Positions 1-10,265 are shown, numbered from the stretch's first letter. The stretch is 64,000 nucleotides of DNA from DAOVXM01 sp963746255 (GCA_963746255.1 CAVVAJ010000007.1:496001-560000), one strand, 5' to 3'. Notes: generated from the sequence alone by a model not told the origin. Program-made: numbers and translations.

Positions 1-2
1 TG

Positions 3-1249
3 CCAGATCTGTTCGGATTTTCCATTGAAGGCGGAAACGTAATCCAAGATACTTAGGATTCTTGTCCAATCTTGACCAGACCAATATCTATACGTTGGGG
101 GTGGGTTTGCTCTGTCTGGTGATCATATTGGGGTTGAAGCGTTGGGTGCCACGCGCTCCGGGCATCCTGATAGCTGTTGTGGCTGCCATTGCAGCTACAG
201 TCCTTTTCGACCTCGCGGCCAAAGGGGTTGACGTCGTCGGGGTATTGCCTCAGGGTTTCCCGCGACCTTCCTTTCCAGCAGTAGATCTTTCAGACCTCGC
301 CCCGCTCGCGGGTGCGGCATTTGGTATTACTTTGGTTGCCTTAGGAGACACGATTTCCACCTCTTCTGGGTTTGCCGCCAAGAGTGGCTATGATGTTGAC
401 AGCGACCAGGAGATGGTTGGCATCGGTGCAGCCAATTTCCTGACCGGGTTATTCCATGGGTTTCCGATCAGTTCCAGCAGTTCTCGCACGGCAGTGGCCG
501 AGCAGTCAGGCGCCAAGACCCAGCTCACCGGCTTGGTGGCCGCGGCGTTAGTGCTCGAAATGCTGCTGTTTGTTCCCGGTTTAGTGAGGAATTTGCCACA
601 ATCCGCATTGGCTGCGATTATCATCGTAGCGTCAATCAGTCTCTTCGATACGCTCGCATTACGACATCTTTGGAATGTGCAGATAAGCGAGTTCGCTATA
701 GCCATCGCTTGGATCCTGGGAGTTGCCTTGGTTGGTGTGTTGGAAGGTATCGTTATCGCAGTGATTTTCTCAATTCTGCAATATTTCCAAAGGTCATGGC
801 AGCCCTACTCCGCAGTGTCGGGAAAACCTGAAGCTGTGCCAGGATATCATGATCTAAAGCGGTACCCGGCTGCCAGCCAGATCCCCGGCTTGCTGATGAT
901 TCGTTGGGTCGCTCCGATTTTCTTCGCCAATGCCAATGTATTCCGCAAGCTGGTGCGAGGTTTGATCGCTCAGAGGGAGCCTAGGCCATATTGGGTGCTG
1001 GTAGCGGCCGAACCGATCACGGATGTGGATACCACGGCTTTAGAAATGCTGGTTGACCTGGACGAAGAATTGAACGCAATTGGCATCCACCTGATATTTA
1101 CCGAACTCAAAGACCCGGGAAGGGACAAAATTGAACGTTATGGCCTTTATGAAACGATAGACCGCCGGCATTTCTACCCCACTATTGAGGTAGCGATTGA
1201 TGAATTTTATCTGGAGAATCACAGCGAGGATCAACTTCGAGCCAGTTAG
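3..1249 (+). CDS. SulP-family anion permease with STAS domain (5'-truncated, frameshifted)
   Basis: Inner-membrane sulfate/bicarbonate-type anion transporter. Only the second half of a SulP protein is present, because the gene enters from the left edge. From base 3 the frame reads PDLFGFSIEGGNVIQDT and hits TAG at 54-56. The family continuation (SNLDQTNIYTLGVG) lies in the next frame from about 57, so there is a one-base shift around 50-60. Several hydrophobic helices follow, including the conserved segment FPISSSSSRTAVAEQSGA. A cytoplasmic STAS domain occupies roughly the last 110 residues (ITDVDTTALEMLVDLDEEL). Family members are usually 550-600 residues, so about 200 N-terminal residues lie outside the window. 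If the shift is real the gene is dead; an assembly indel would equally explain it. Family assignment is secure. Confidence 0.85.
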
Positions 1250-1271
1250 TGATGGCCCGATAATTTTGTCG

Positions 1272-1584
1272 TCATCCAGATAACTTCACCTCGATAATAT
1301 CCTCCGTCAGGTTAGGATTCCGACGCTTCGAGCGATCAATTAACACCTGGGTTGCTTGGCGCTTTTGATCCCAATTGTCATACTGATCAAAAATTACTTC
1401 TTAACTCATTTTCCCCCTTCGAGGGAGAATCCTCCTGAAATCGATCCTTGTTTTTTACATGGAATCTGATATTTTGATCTTTAAAGAGTAGATCAAGTAT
1501 TCCACCAGGCATTGCAGCGAAAATAGTTTCATTGGGTTGCCAAACAAGTATAATTTTTGTTTGACTTAAATCATGATCAAACAC
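1272..1584 (-). CDS. small unrecognised protein, frameshifted
   Basis: A possible minus-strand gene of about 103 codons that I do not recognise. The first part (start ATG at 1584, MFDHDLSQTKIILVWQPNE) runs to a stop at 1387. Removing one T from the T5 run at about 1390 makes the frame continue as NFDQYDNWDQKRQATQVL and end in IIEVKLSG with TGA at 1272-1274. The amino-acid make-up of both halves looks coding. No ribosome binding site is visible before the ATG and no domain is recognised. It could also be a decayed fragment. Confidence 0.35.
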
Positions 1585-1732
1585 AAACCTACAATATTTC
1601 TACCTATTTCCCTGAAAGAGAAGCAGAGATGCGAGTAATCCTGGGAAACAAACGTCAGCCGATGAAAAACAACCCACACGTTTTGATTACTTTCAGCTAA
1701 TAATAAAAGCCATTTTGTCTAAGGATATATCC

Positions 1733-4170
1733 ATGAAAGATATTGTGAAACTGATCTCACGAATGACTCTTGAAGAAAAAGCATCGCTATGTTCTGGGTT
1801 GGATCTCTGGCACCTGAAAGGAATCGACCGCCTGGGGAATTCCCTCGATCATGATTACCGATGGTCCGCACGGGTTAAGAAAACAGCTCGGCAGCAGTGA
1901 TCACGTCGGTCTTAACGACAGCATATCCGCCACATGTTTCCCAACCGCTCCTGCGCTGGCGGCCACGTGGAACCGGGATCTGATCTTCCAGGTAGGTAAA
2001 GCTCTGGGTGAAGAGTGCCGGGAAGAAAAAGTCGCTGTGATATTAGGGCCGGGCGTGAATATTAAACGCTCACCTCTGTGCGGCCGCAACTTCGAATACT
2101 TCTCCGAAGATCCATATCTGACCGGTGAGATAGCCAAAAGCCACATTAACGGGGTGCAAAGCCAGGGGATCGGCACATCACTAAAGCATTATGCCATCAA
2201 CAATCAGGAATTCCGCCGCATGGTGATCGACGCCGTGTTGGATGAACGCGCCTTGCGCGAAATTTACCTGACCGGTTACGAAATCGCCGTCAAAGAGGCT
2301 CAGCCCTGGACAGTAATGTGTGCCTACAACAAGGTCAACGGCACTTATTGCTCCGAAAATGAGTACCTGATGACTGACATCCTCAAAAAAGAATGGGGTC
2401 ACACGGGTCTGGTAGTCACCGATTGGGGCGCAATGAATGACCGCGTGGATGGCTTGAAAGCTGGCGTCGAACTCGAAATGCCAGCTGCCACTAACGGCAA
2501 CGATGCCAGGATTGTGGCTGCTGTACAATCTGGGCAATTGGGTAAGGCTGTTTTAGACCGCTCTGTTGAACGCCTCTTGACGATGATCTTCAAGGCTGAA
2601 GAAACACTTTCACAGGATTACACCTATGATCGTGAGGCACATCACGCTCTGGCCAGACGGGTGGCTGGAGAGGGTGCAGTGCTGCTCAAGAATGATGGCG
2701 CCATCTTGCCTCTCCAGGAAAATGTAAATATCGCTCTAATAGGTCGTTTTGCCAAAATACCCCGCTACCAGGGTGCTGGCAGTTCGCTGATGAACCCCAC
2801 CCGATTGGACAATCTGTATGATGAAATGGTTAAACTCGTGGGCGACGAGAACCTGGCTTACGCTCCCGGCTACTCGGAAAAAGGTGACCAGGCTGATGAA
2901 GTTTTGATCCACGAAGCCCTCGAAGTGGCAAAATCTGCTGATGTGGTTGTGATTTGCGCAGGCCTGACTGATCTTCACGAGATCGAGGGTTTGGACCGGG
3001 AGCATATGAAAATGCCGTCTGAGCACGATGCCTTGATCCAAAGAATTGCCGCTATTCATCCAAATGTCGTCGTCGTGTTGAGCAACGGCTCTCCTTTGGA
3101 AATGCCCTGGGTGAATGTCGTCCCCGGAATCTTAGAGGGCTATCTGGGCGGACAGGCAGGTGCCGGTGCCATCGCTGATATCCTGTTCGGTAAGGTCAAC
3201 CCCAGTGGTAAGCTGGCCGAAACCTTCCCCATCAAGCTGGAAGATAACCCCTCCTATCATTACTTCCCCAGCGGTCCCAGCACCGTTGAATACCGCGAGA
3301 GCATCTATATCGGTTACCGTTATTATGAATTCGGTCAAGCAGGATGTACTTTTCCCCTTCGGACATGGACTGAGCTATACTACCTTTGAATACAGCGATC
3401 TTCAGCTGAGTCGGACCCAAATTTCTGACCGCGACAAGCTCACTGTCACCCTAAAAGTGAAGAACACCGGATCTGTAGGGGGCAAAGAGATTGTCCAGTT
3501 TTACGTGCGTGACGTTGATTCAACCGCATTCCGTCCCGTAAATGAACTCAAGGGCTTCATCAAAGTCGTTTTGGAACCCGGTGAACTAATCGATGTAGCC
3601 ATCGAACTAGGCCATCGCGCTTTCGCCTATTACAACGCTGACATCAAAGATTGGCATGTAGAATCGGGTACTTTCGAGATACTCGTCGGAGCATCATCTC
3701 ACGATATCCGTCTCAGAGCTAACGTGGAAGTGACGTCAACCCAAGCTGCTGCTCCTTCGGTCAACAAAGACAAACTTGCTGTGTACTACAATTTCCCCAA
3801 AGGTACACCCGTCAGCAAACATGATTTTGAAACGCTGCTTGGAAAACCTGTCCCCCTCAACCAAGGTCCTCACAAAGGAGAGTACACTATTAGCACACCG
3901 ATCGGTGATATGAGCAATTCTTTCATCGGTAGGCAGCTTTATTCTTTCATGGAAAAGCAGATGGCCAAGATTATCAAGGGACAAGAAGGTACTCCCACTG
4001 CTTTGTTGATGGAAACCATGGTTCGTGAGCTCCCGCTGCGGTTCATGTTGATGTCGAGCAATGGCTCCCTCACCCGAGAGATGTTAGACGCCCTGCTGAT
4101 CATGATTAACGGTAATTTTTTCAAAGGTTTATCTTCATTAATAAAGGCCGTTATGCAGAGGGGGAAGTGA
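1733..4170 (+). pseudogene. GH3 beta-glucosidase, split by two frameshifts
   Basis: Glycoside hydrolase family 3 enzyme, expected to release glucose from beta-glucosides in the cytoplasm (no signal peptide). Start ATG at 1733 has AAGGA seven bases upstream. Three frames together give a complete protein of about 810 residues. The order is N-terminal TIM barrel (MTLEEKASLCSGL, MITDGPHGLRKQ), nucleophile region VVTDWGAMNDR with Asp at 2421-2423, C-terminal GH3 domain, fibronectin-III-like domain (LFPFGHGLSYTTF) and an alpha-helical tail. Frame change one is at about 1838 (an extra A after GGGG: LGIPSI is restored by removing one base). Change two is at about 3332-3340, between YIGYRYYE and KQDVLFPFGHG. 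No nonsense substitutions are seen, so indel error is as likely as decay. Confidence 0.85.
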
Positions 4171-4252
4171 TTTGCATCGCACCATCGATCAGTGCCCTCT
4201 CTATAAAACGATTTCTGTGTCCGGTTCCATGTAAGTAGAGGAGACAGGTGAC

Positions 4253-4633
4253 ATGGTGAATGAGAAAGATGTTTAACGTGAGGAACCCTTGGAACCAGAA
4301 GATTGGGAATCCATGCGAACACTCGGACATCGCATGCTGGATGATGTGCTGGACAATTTAGAAAATTTGCCAAATCGCCCTGTTTGGTAACACGCACCTG
4401 AGGCGGTCAAAGCCAACTTCATTACTGCCCTACCTCTTAATCCAAAAACCCCAGAAGCCGTATATGATGAATATCTAAAATTTGTTCACCCGGATGTGCT
4501 CGGAAATAATCATCCACGGTTTTTGGGATGGATCGCGGGTACGGGAACAGTTATCGGGGCTTTTGCTGAGCTGCTTGCCGCTGCGACAAACAGCCCGAGT
4601 GATTTATTACCCACAATTCAAGAGAGCATTTAG
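4253..4633 (+). pseudogene. remnant of a group II PLP-dependent (aromatic amino acid-type) decarboxylase
   Basis: The single frame from ATG 4253 (AGGAG-type site just upstream) reads like the N-terminal quarter of an aromatic-L-amino-acid decarboxylase. Recognisable parts are EDWESMRTLGHRMLDD, YLKFVHPDVLGNNHPRFLG and a following segment with GTVIGAFAELLAAATNSP. It contains two in-frame TAA codons, one after MVNEKDV and one after NRPVW, and it loses homology before the PLP-binding domain. Family members are about 480 residues and only about 120 codons remain. There is no frameshift here: nonsense mutations plus a 3' truncation make this a genuine pseudogene. RBS and start are still recognisable, which suggests recent decay. 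Confidence 0.8.
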
Positions 4634-4961
4634 GAGTTGTATCTGTAGGAATCAAGCAGTCATTAATCTAATTTTTGATTATATTCCTCGTCAAAGTGAA
4701 TGGGATTACTCTCTCGTACTGTAATGAATTAGTTGCCTAACGTATAATGTATATCTGCTTATCTTGTATGACACGTATAGCGGTTATATCTTCATTTCTT
4801 GCGCTCTTCATCGGTTAATTCTAGACAAGGTGATTTGTCAGCACTGCATAATTCATTTCTGCATTTTGTACTGGATACTTAGTACCTTTATTACTTGAAA
4901 AGGCTCATGGTTTTTGATATATATGTTTTTGATGCTTACCGCGCCAGGAGGGAAAGATTTC
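4634..4961. other. intergenic, AT-rich, no gene seen
   Basis: AT-rich spacer between the decarboxylase remnant and the secreted protein. No coding similarity, no tRNA and no convincing terminator were seen. It must hold the promoter of the gene starting at 4962. Confidence 0.5.
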
Positions 4962-6470
4962 ATGAGCAAAAAGCCCATACTCGCGATCTACGCAGGAAGC
5001 ATTCTAGCCTTGATCATGTTGCTTGTTGTGTGGAAAGTACCCGTTTTTGCTAAGAATCCAGCGTTAAGTCATAAGATTGATCTTCTCCAGATTTCCCAAT
5101 TGAAATCAACCAAGTTGTTAATAAAGACACTTGATGGATATCAAATATACATGCCACTGATGTCTAAAAATTCCTCTGGCTCCCAGGGGAATCAGATGGA
5201 TCAATGGTACTTGATGGTTGATGATGGGCACATAAATTATCGTGACGTAGAACGTGTTTACCACCCATTCCAGAAGCACCCAAATAATCCGATCATCAGG
5301 GCGGATACACCTTGGGAAGGCAATATTATCCAGCTATATGGCACGGTGCTCCCTGGTTTCCGGATGTGGTACTCATCTGTCAACGTGGATTGGGGCATAA
5401 GGCAAATATTGTATGCAGAAAGTGAAGATGGTCTTCAGTGGGACAAACCTGACATCGATGGTACTGGAAGAAATATACTTAACGGAGGGAAGTATGGAAG
5501 TTTAGTTTCTGTCATCAATACTCCGCAGGAATATAACGCTCCTTATAAGCTTAACGTAAATTATTATTATGATTTTTATGGTTATTGGTCCCCAGATGGA
5601 ATCCAACTAAATCCGTACCTTGAAAACCCTGTATTTTCCAACGGTTATGATATCGCTCAGTTTTATTGGGATTCCCATACCGGACAATATAACGGAACCG
5701 TAAAGGAAGTTGTCTCGGTTCGAGGGGTGCCGCGAAGGGTGGTCCGCTTTATCGGTTCGAGTGATTTTATAAACTGGTCTATGGATCCCGAAATATTTGA
5801 ACCTGATGTCATAGATGATGAACTGCACCCGGGCTATTACCCCCAATTTTATGGATTTCCCACTTTTCCAATGGGCGAGCAGTATCTTGGATTGCTTTGG
5901 GTATTAAAGGCGCCCGACTGGGATGGGCTCTTCGGGCAAGTTAACATACAGTTGGCATCTAGCCATGATGGTATTCATTGGATCAGAGAGGAAGGAGACC
6001 GCCCAGCCATCTTGGATCTAGGCGGACCCAGCTCATGGGAGGACGGCCAGATTTACACAGCTACTCGACCGATTGTAGTGGGAGATGAATTCTGGTTATA
6101 TTACAGCGGATGCAACCAAGAGCATGGTGCACCTCTGGAAAAAACCGCCTGCCATATTGGCCTGGCTACGGCTCCTTATAATCGATTGGCTTCTCTTTCC
6201 GGAACTGGTATTTTAATCACCGATATGTTATCTGCTACAGGTTCATCGCTTCATATTAACTATGACGGAAGTCAAGGAATGATCAGGTTGGAGTTATTAC
6301 GAGATGGGCGACCGATCCCGGGATATGAAGCCAACAACTGCATTCCTTTGTCGGCAGACAGCCAAGATCAAATGGTCATATGGTCTGAGCAGGAATATTT
6401 GCCAGAAGGAGAATTCCAGATCAAGTTTTACTTGGAAAATAGCGCTCTATACGCGTTTATTATGAAATAA
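4962..6470 (+). CDS. secreted or membrane-anchored five-bladed-propeller glycosidase-like protein
   Basis: 502 residues from ATG 4962, which is preceded by AGGAGGG (4946-4952) nine bases away; an in-frame start at 4914 lacks a site. Residues about 5-30 form one hydrophobic helix after a KK charge pair (signal peptide or anchor). A linker at about residues 60-75 contains QIYMPLMSKN, a (I/V)Y(L/M)P motif also found at the tails of two other exported proteins here. The rest resembles the GH32/GH43/GH130-type beta-propeller family: repeated FRMWYSS, ILYAESEDGLQW, IQLASSHDGIHW and FWLYYSGCNQEHG blades. I cannot name the substrate or catalytic residues. It probably acts on extracellular polysaccharide; the GH3 gene upstream fits that picture. 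It stands alone on the plus strand. Confidence 0.65.
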   Translation: MSKKPILAIYAGSILALIMLLVVWKVPVFAKNPALSHKIDLLQISQLKSTKLLIKTLDGYQIYMPLMSKNSSGSQGNQMDQWYLMVDDGHINYRDVERVYHPFQKHPNNPIIRADTPWEGNIIQLYGTVLPGFRMWYSSVNVDWGIRQILYAESEDGLQWDKPDIDGTGRNILNGGKYGSLVSVINTPQEYNAPYKLNVNYYYDFYGYWSPDGIQLNPYLENPVFSNGYDIAQFYWDSHTGQYNGTVKEVVSVRGVPRRVVRFIGSSDFINWSMDPEIFEPDVIDDELHPGYYPQFYGFPTFPMGEQYLGLLWVLKAPDWDGLFGQVNIQLASSHDGIHWIREEGDRPAILDLGGPSSWEDGQIYTATRPIVVGDEFWLYYSGCNQEHGAPLEKTACHIGLATAPYNRLASLSGTGILITDMLSATGSSLHINYDGSQGMIRLELLRDGRPIPGYEANNCIPLSADSQDQMVIWSEQEYLPEGEFQIKFYLENSALYAFIMK

Positions 6471-6608
6471 TCTGAATGTCTTGAGCCACTCTCGCGATTC
6501 ATACCATTCGATGACCAAGCGCTTGAATTCGCTGTGGATGCGTGCGAAATTGGTGGTGAAGCAAAAACGGGAACCCGTTAGGCGGATGCAATAAAGGGGA
6601 GGATAAGT

Positions 6609-7775
6609 ATGAAGACATTTCCGTACGAAGAATTGGCTGCACCTGAAACCGTAAACATGGATGCAGGCCGGCTGGCAAAGGTGGTTGAGCACTTTTGCAA
6701 CCAGCAGCTATCAGGCGCTTTTCCTGGGGGACAGCTTGTCGTACGGCGTTTCGGTAAGCTGGTCCTCAACGAGGCAGCCGGGGTTGCGCGTGGATTCCGA
6801 ACAAGTGAAACAATTACACCTGCAGTGGTTCAGCCCACAACCCCTTTTCCAGTTTTATCTGCCGGGAAACCCCTCGCTGCAGTAGCTATCGCCATGCTCG
6901 AGGATCGTGGAGAACTCGATATCGATGTGCCTATTGCCAATATCTTTCCTGAGTTTGCGCGCCACGGCAAAGAACGGATCACAACACATGATGTCCTGAC
7001 TCATCGGTCTGGAATGCTAATGCCTGATTTTGTAAAGAACCCTCAACTTTGGGGTGACCGAGGTGCAATTCAGAGTGCGCTGGTTGATACGGTTCCTTCT
7101 TATCCGCGGGGTACTTTGGCATACCACCCCTACGAATATGGGTGGATTCTGAACGAGATCGCCCTGCGTGTAGATGGAAGGAGCCTGCCCGATTTCTTCT
7201 TGGAAGAGATCACTGCCCCGCTCCAACTGCCAGCACTATGTTTCGGGCTGGCGGGGCGAGATGAAAATTCATTGGCATTTTCGTATTGGTTAGGAGAAGA
7301 AAAGGTCATGGTGGCCGGAGTTAACGTGGCTGAGGATTTTGAAGAGCAAAACTCTGCGCTGTTCTTGAATGCCAAGAATCCTGCCACCAGTTTAGTCAGT
7401 GATGCGGCGAGTCTTGCGGCTTTCTATGATTTTCTCTTGGCTGGTGGACGAACACCGGCAGGGAAGCAGTTGATTTCGGAGAGGACGTTACATCGATACA
7501 CCTCTCGACAGCTTCTATCTTGGGACAGAAGTCTCAGAACAGTATTAGCATTGGGGCAAGGATTTGTTGTCGGAACACGCTTTCCCTCCAGTTTTGGGTG
7601 GTGGAATACAAACCAATGTTTTGGGCACGTGGGAGGTTTTTCTTGTCTGGCATTTGGGGATTTCAGCACGAATATTTCTGCAGCTATTATCACAAATGGT
7701 AACAGAAGCTTGTATGATTTCGCCAAACGTTTCTTACCGCTTGCTCATGGACTCCGCAAAGCATGTAATGGATGA
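6609..7775 (+). CDS. beta-lactamase-fold serine hydrolase (class C / esterase-like)
   Basis: 388 residues, ATG 6609 with GGGGAGG about seven bases upstream. Serine beta-lactamase/transpeptidase-like fold. The SxxK nucleophile motif is SAGK (Ser84, Lys87), followed by LTHRSGM, and the third motif is HVGG (His340) near the C-terminus. The second motif is the atypical YHPYEYGW region instead of YxN. No signal peptide is visible, so it is probably cytoplasmic and more likely an esterase or peptidase than an antibiotic lactamase. The class is clear, the substrate unknown. An ATG-initiated GNAT gene follows after 82 bases. Confidence 0.8.
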   Translation: MKTFPYEELAAPETVNMDAGRLAKVVEHFCNQQLSGAFPGGQLVVRRFGKLVLNEAAGVARGFRTSETITPAVVQPTTPFPVLSAGKPLAAVAIAMLEDRGELDIDVPIANIFPEFARHGKERITTHDVLTHRSGMLMPDFVKNPQLWGDRGAIQSALVDTVPSYPRGTLAYHPYEYGWILNEIALRVDGRSLPDFFLEEITAPLQLPALCFGLAGRDENSLAFSYWLGEEKVMVAGVNVAEDFEEQNSALFLNAKNPATSLVSDAASLAAFYDFLLAGGRTPAGKQLISERTLHRYTSRQLLSWDRSLRTVLALGQGFVVGTRFPSSFGWWNTNQCFGHVGGFSCLAFGDFSTNISAAIITNGNRSLYDFAKRFLPLAHGLRKACNG

Positions 7776-7857
7776 GTTGTTGAGGAAGTAGTGGTGGCTT
7801 GAACCGTCGCGCAGGCTTGCAGGGCTGCATAACTCATAACCGTTTGATAAACCTAGC

Positions 7858-8394
7858 ATGATCTCAATTCGACGGATACAACTTCACGAAGGTATGCTGT
7901 ACAAGAGAATAAGGCTTGCTTCACTGTCCGATTCTCCGGATGCTTTTTCCACAACATTAGCAGATGCAGCTCGGCGGAGCTCAGACAGCTGGAATGAGCA
8001 AGCCAACAGCAGCGCGATAGGGGTGGATAGGGTCGTCGTGCTTGCATACTACGATAATGAATCGATTGGAGTTGGTGCCTTATACCGGGATGATCAGGAC
8101 CAGGAGGCCGGTGAGTTGATCCAATTTTGGGTTGATCCATCACACCGAGGGGGGATAGTCGCCGGGAAATTAATCGCATGGATCCTATCTTGGGCTAAGG
8201 AGCATGAGTTCGCGCGCCTTTTCGCGTGGGTCAATACCGAAAACGCGCGGGCGATCAGGTTCTACCGTAAACACGGCTTCGCATTGACAAATGAGACCCA
8301 ACCGTTCCGTCCGGGATCTGATCTCGTTTCCTGTTTGATGGTCAAACCGCTGACCGGCGCACCGGATTTGGCCACCGGCCGCGACAAGCAGTGA
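7858..8394 (+). CDS. GNAT-family N-acetyltransferase
   Basis: 178 residues. Acetyl-CoA dependent acyl transfer, acceptor unknown. The GNAT fold is shown by beta-strand IGVGALYRDD, the acetyl-CoA loop region FWVDPSHRGGIVAGKLI (an R-G-G-I-V-A-G version of Q/RxxGxG/A), and the C-terminal ENARAIRFYRKHGFAL, the usual N-x-x-A-x-x-x-Y/F-x-x-x-G-F signature. The start ATG at 7858 has no strong ribosome binding site, so it may be translated weakly. It is 82 bases downstream of the serine hydrolase and could share its transcript. Confidence 0.8.
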   Translation: MISIRRIQLHEGMLYKRIRLASLSDSPDAFSTTLADAARRSSDSWNEQANSSAIGVDRVVVLAYYDNESIGVGALYRDDQDQEAGELIQFWVDPSHRGGIVAGKLIAWILSWAKEHEFARLFAWVNTENARAIRFYRKHGFALTNETQPFRPGSDLVSCLMVKPLTGAPDLATGRDKQ

Positions 8395-8577
8395 CGTTGA
8401 GCTGGGTTGCTTTTGGCGTCATCAGCCAGGTGGGTATGGGCAGTGCCTAAAGCTGAACTGAAATCTAGTGGGCGAATAAACGAACTGAACTCACCAACTG
8501 TATTCATCTAGGGCGTGGCTTGTGGGTAACGGCGTTCTGCTCCTCTATCAACAACAATTCCAATTTTAACGAAGCTA

Positions 8578-8605
8578 TTGACAGACATACTATATATATT
8601 ATAAT
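8578..8605 (+). promoter_or_regulatory. sigma70-type promoter of the TetR gene
   Basis: Perfect -35 TTGACA (8578-8583), 16-base spacer, perfect -10 TATAAT (8600-8605). The TetR start codon is 46 bases downstream of the -10 box. The -10 box lies inside the palindrome at 8598-8629. Confidence 0.8.
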
Positions 8606-8629
8606 GAGTGAGTAGTCAGTCATTATAAT
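8598..8629. promoter_or_regulatory. 32-bp palindromic operator overlapping the -10 box
   Basis: Two 16-base half sites, ATTATAATGAGTGAGT and AGTCAGTCATTATAAT, match as an inverted repeat at 14 of 16 positions with no spacer. The TGA(G/C)TGA(G/C)T cores resemble operators of AcrR/TetR-type repressors. Overlap with TATAAT and position directly before the tetR-like gene indicate autorepression, probably relieved by a ligand, and co-regulation of the downstream oxidoreductase. Confidence 0.8.
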
Positions 8630-8650
8630 ATTGAGCTATGGAAGGATGTT

Positions 8651-9265
8651 ATGGTCCGCACACCGAGCCCCGAAAGAAGAGCCCAATTTATGCGTTCCGC
8701 CTTGAAGTTGTTTGTTGCTTCCGGTGTCCAGAACGCTTCAACCGCTGCGATAGCTAAAGATGCCGGATCTGCAGCTGGCACGCTTTTTTTATATTTCCCC
8801 ACCAAACAGGACCTGATCCATGAGTTAGTACTGCAGATTGGCCAGCAGCAATCCGAATATATAAAAACAAGGCTGGAGACATCAGTATCGGTGCGCGAAA
8901 CCTTCTATCAAATATGGGATGGTTCGATCCGCTGGTTTTTGGAGAACAGGGATGCATATCAATATATCAAGCAGGTGCGCGATTCGGGGCTGATCCATGA
9001 GGATGTAGTCCGTGATTCCGAGAAGTTCTTTACTTACTACTATGAAGCCATCCAGAAAGGATTTACGCAGAAGCGTATCAAGCCTTATCCGATTGAATTG
9101 ATTGGTGGAATGCTTTATCAGGATGTCGCCGCAGTGATGAATCTCATCACCATTCAGCCCGATAAAACGAAACAAGATGAATATATTCAGGTCGGTTTTG
9201 ATATTTTTTGGGATGGCATTAAAACGAATGCTGACCAAAGTAAGATCACATGGGAAGATCGCTGA
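8651..9265 (+). CDS. TetR/AcrR-family transcriptional regulator
   Basis: 204 residues, ATG 8651 with GAAGGA upstream. Residues about 5-55 are the TetR helix-turn-helix (FMRSALKLFVASG, STAAIAKDAGSAAGTLFLYF, PTKQDLIHELV). The remainder is the helical ligand/dimerisation domain. The promoter carries a palindrome over its -10 box, so it very likely represses itself. It is followed after a single base by the MDR oxidoreductase, which is probably translationally coupled and regulated with it. Ligand unknown; an electrophile or enone would fit the neighbour, but that is inference. Confidence 0.92.
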   Translation: MVRTPSPERRAQFMRSALKLFVASGVQNASTAAIAKDAGSAAGTLFLYFPTKQDLIHELVLQIGQQQSEYIKTRLETSVSVRETFYQIWDGSIRWFLENRDAYQYIKQVRDSGLIHEDVVRDSEKFFTYYYEAIQKGFTQKRIKPYPIELIGGMLYQDVAAVMNLITIQPDKTKQDEYIQVGFDIFWDGIKTNADQSKITWEDR

Positions 9266-9266
9266 G

Positions 9267-10265
9267 ATGACATATAGAAGTATTGTCGTAACCGCGCGCG
9301 GTGGTCCGGAAGTTATCCAAATCGTTGAGTGTGATCTGCGCGACCCATCACCCGGTGAGGTCCGCATTAAAATCTTGGCCTCACCCGTATGTCAAGATGA
9401 CGTCGCTGTCCGGGTAGGCAACCGGCCCTGGCTCGCGAAAACACCCTTTACACCCGGGTATTCCATACTCGGGGTGGTGGATGCGCTGGGCGAAGGGGTC
9501 ACGCGGGTCGGGACCGGCGAGCGGGTGGTCGCATTGACTACGTTGGGGGGGCATGCCGAATATATCTACCTGCCAGAGCATGACCTGGCTCCTGTCCCTG
9601 ATACGCTGGATCCAGTCGAAGCCTCGGCACTGATCCTGAATTACTTGGTTGCCTACCAGGTTTTGCACCGGGCAGCAAAAGTGCAGCCGGGTGACAAAGT
9701 GCTCATTATCGGTGCCAGCGGGGGAGTCGGGACCGCCTTTCTGCAGCTTGGCAAGCTGGCTGGTCTCAAGATGTATGGATTGGCCTCGCCGAGCAAACAT
9801 CATATCTTGACCGAGTACGATGCAACGCCAATCGACTATCATTCCCAAGATTTCGTCAATGTGGTTCGTGAGGCGGAAGCGGATGGATTGGACTATGTGT
9901 TCAATGGAATGGGGGAGGAATACCTGCGCCGCGGGATGGCCGTGCTGCGGAGCGGTGGTGTGCTGGTGCATTACGGTGCTCCGCAGAGTTTCGGATCCTT
10001 TATGCAATTCCTGGCTGGATACATCTTCTATAACATTTGGCCCAACGGCAAACGCATCGCTGGTTACGGCACGCACCGCTTGGGGGTCGAGTTGTTCAAG
10101 CAGGATTGGCAGACGCTGTTCCAGTTGCTGGAGAGCGGGCAGATCAAACCGCGGATCGCGGCTAAGGTTCCGCTCCTTGAGGCCACCAAAGCCTACGAAC
10201 TACTCGAAAGCGGCCAGGTCACTGGCACCCTGGTGTTAGTCGCTCCAGACTTGCTGAGCAAGTAA
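9267..10265 (+). CDS. MDR-family NAD(P)H-dependent oxidoreductase (quinone reductase-like)
   Basis: 332 residues. I place the start at ATG 9267, one base after the TetR stop, because MTYRSIVVTARGGPEVIQ matches family N-termini; a longer frame from 9177 overlaps tetR. The GroES-like domain comes first (SPVCQDDVAVRVGNRP, FTPGYSILGVVDALGEGV). The Rossmann domain has the dinucleotide motif GASGGVGTAFLQLGKLAG. The cysteine/histidine zinc ligands of alcohol dehydrogenases are not evident, which points to a quinone/enone reductase type. It forms a two-gene unit with the TetR regulator. Confidence 0.88.
   Translation: MTYRSIVVTARGGPEVIQIVECDLRDPSPGEVRIKILASPVCQDDVAVRVGNRPWLAKTPFTPGYSILGVVDALGEGVTRVGTGERVVALTTLGGHAEYIYLPEHDLAPVPDTLDPVEASALILNYLVAYQVLHRAAKVQPGDKVLIIGASGGVGTAFLQLGKLAGLKMYGLASPSKHHILTEYDATPIDYHSQDFVNVVREAEADGLDYVFNGMGEEYLRRGMAVLRSGGVLVHYGAPQSFGSFMQFLAGYIFYNIWPNGKRIAGYGTHRLGVELFKQDWQTLFQLLESGQIKPRIAAKVPLLEATKAYELLESGQVTGTLVLVAPDLLSK

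Noticed and set aside
4482..4724. 80-codon open frame
   Set aside because: It is a shadow frame over the decarboxylase remnant, which is clearly read in another frame.
6447..6692. Minus-strand open frame faintly resembling a transposase fragment
   Set aside because: It overlaps the start of the serine hydrolase gene and shows no transposase motif; too weak to call.
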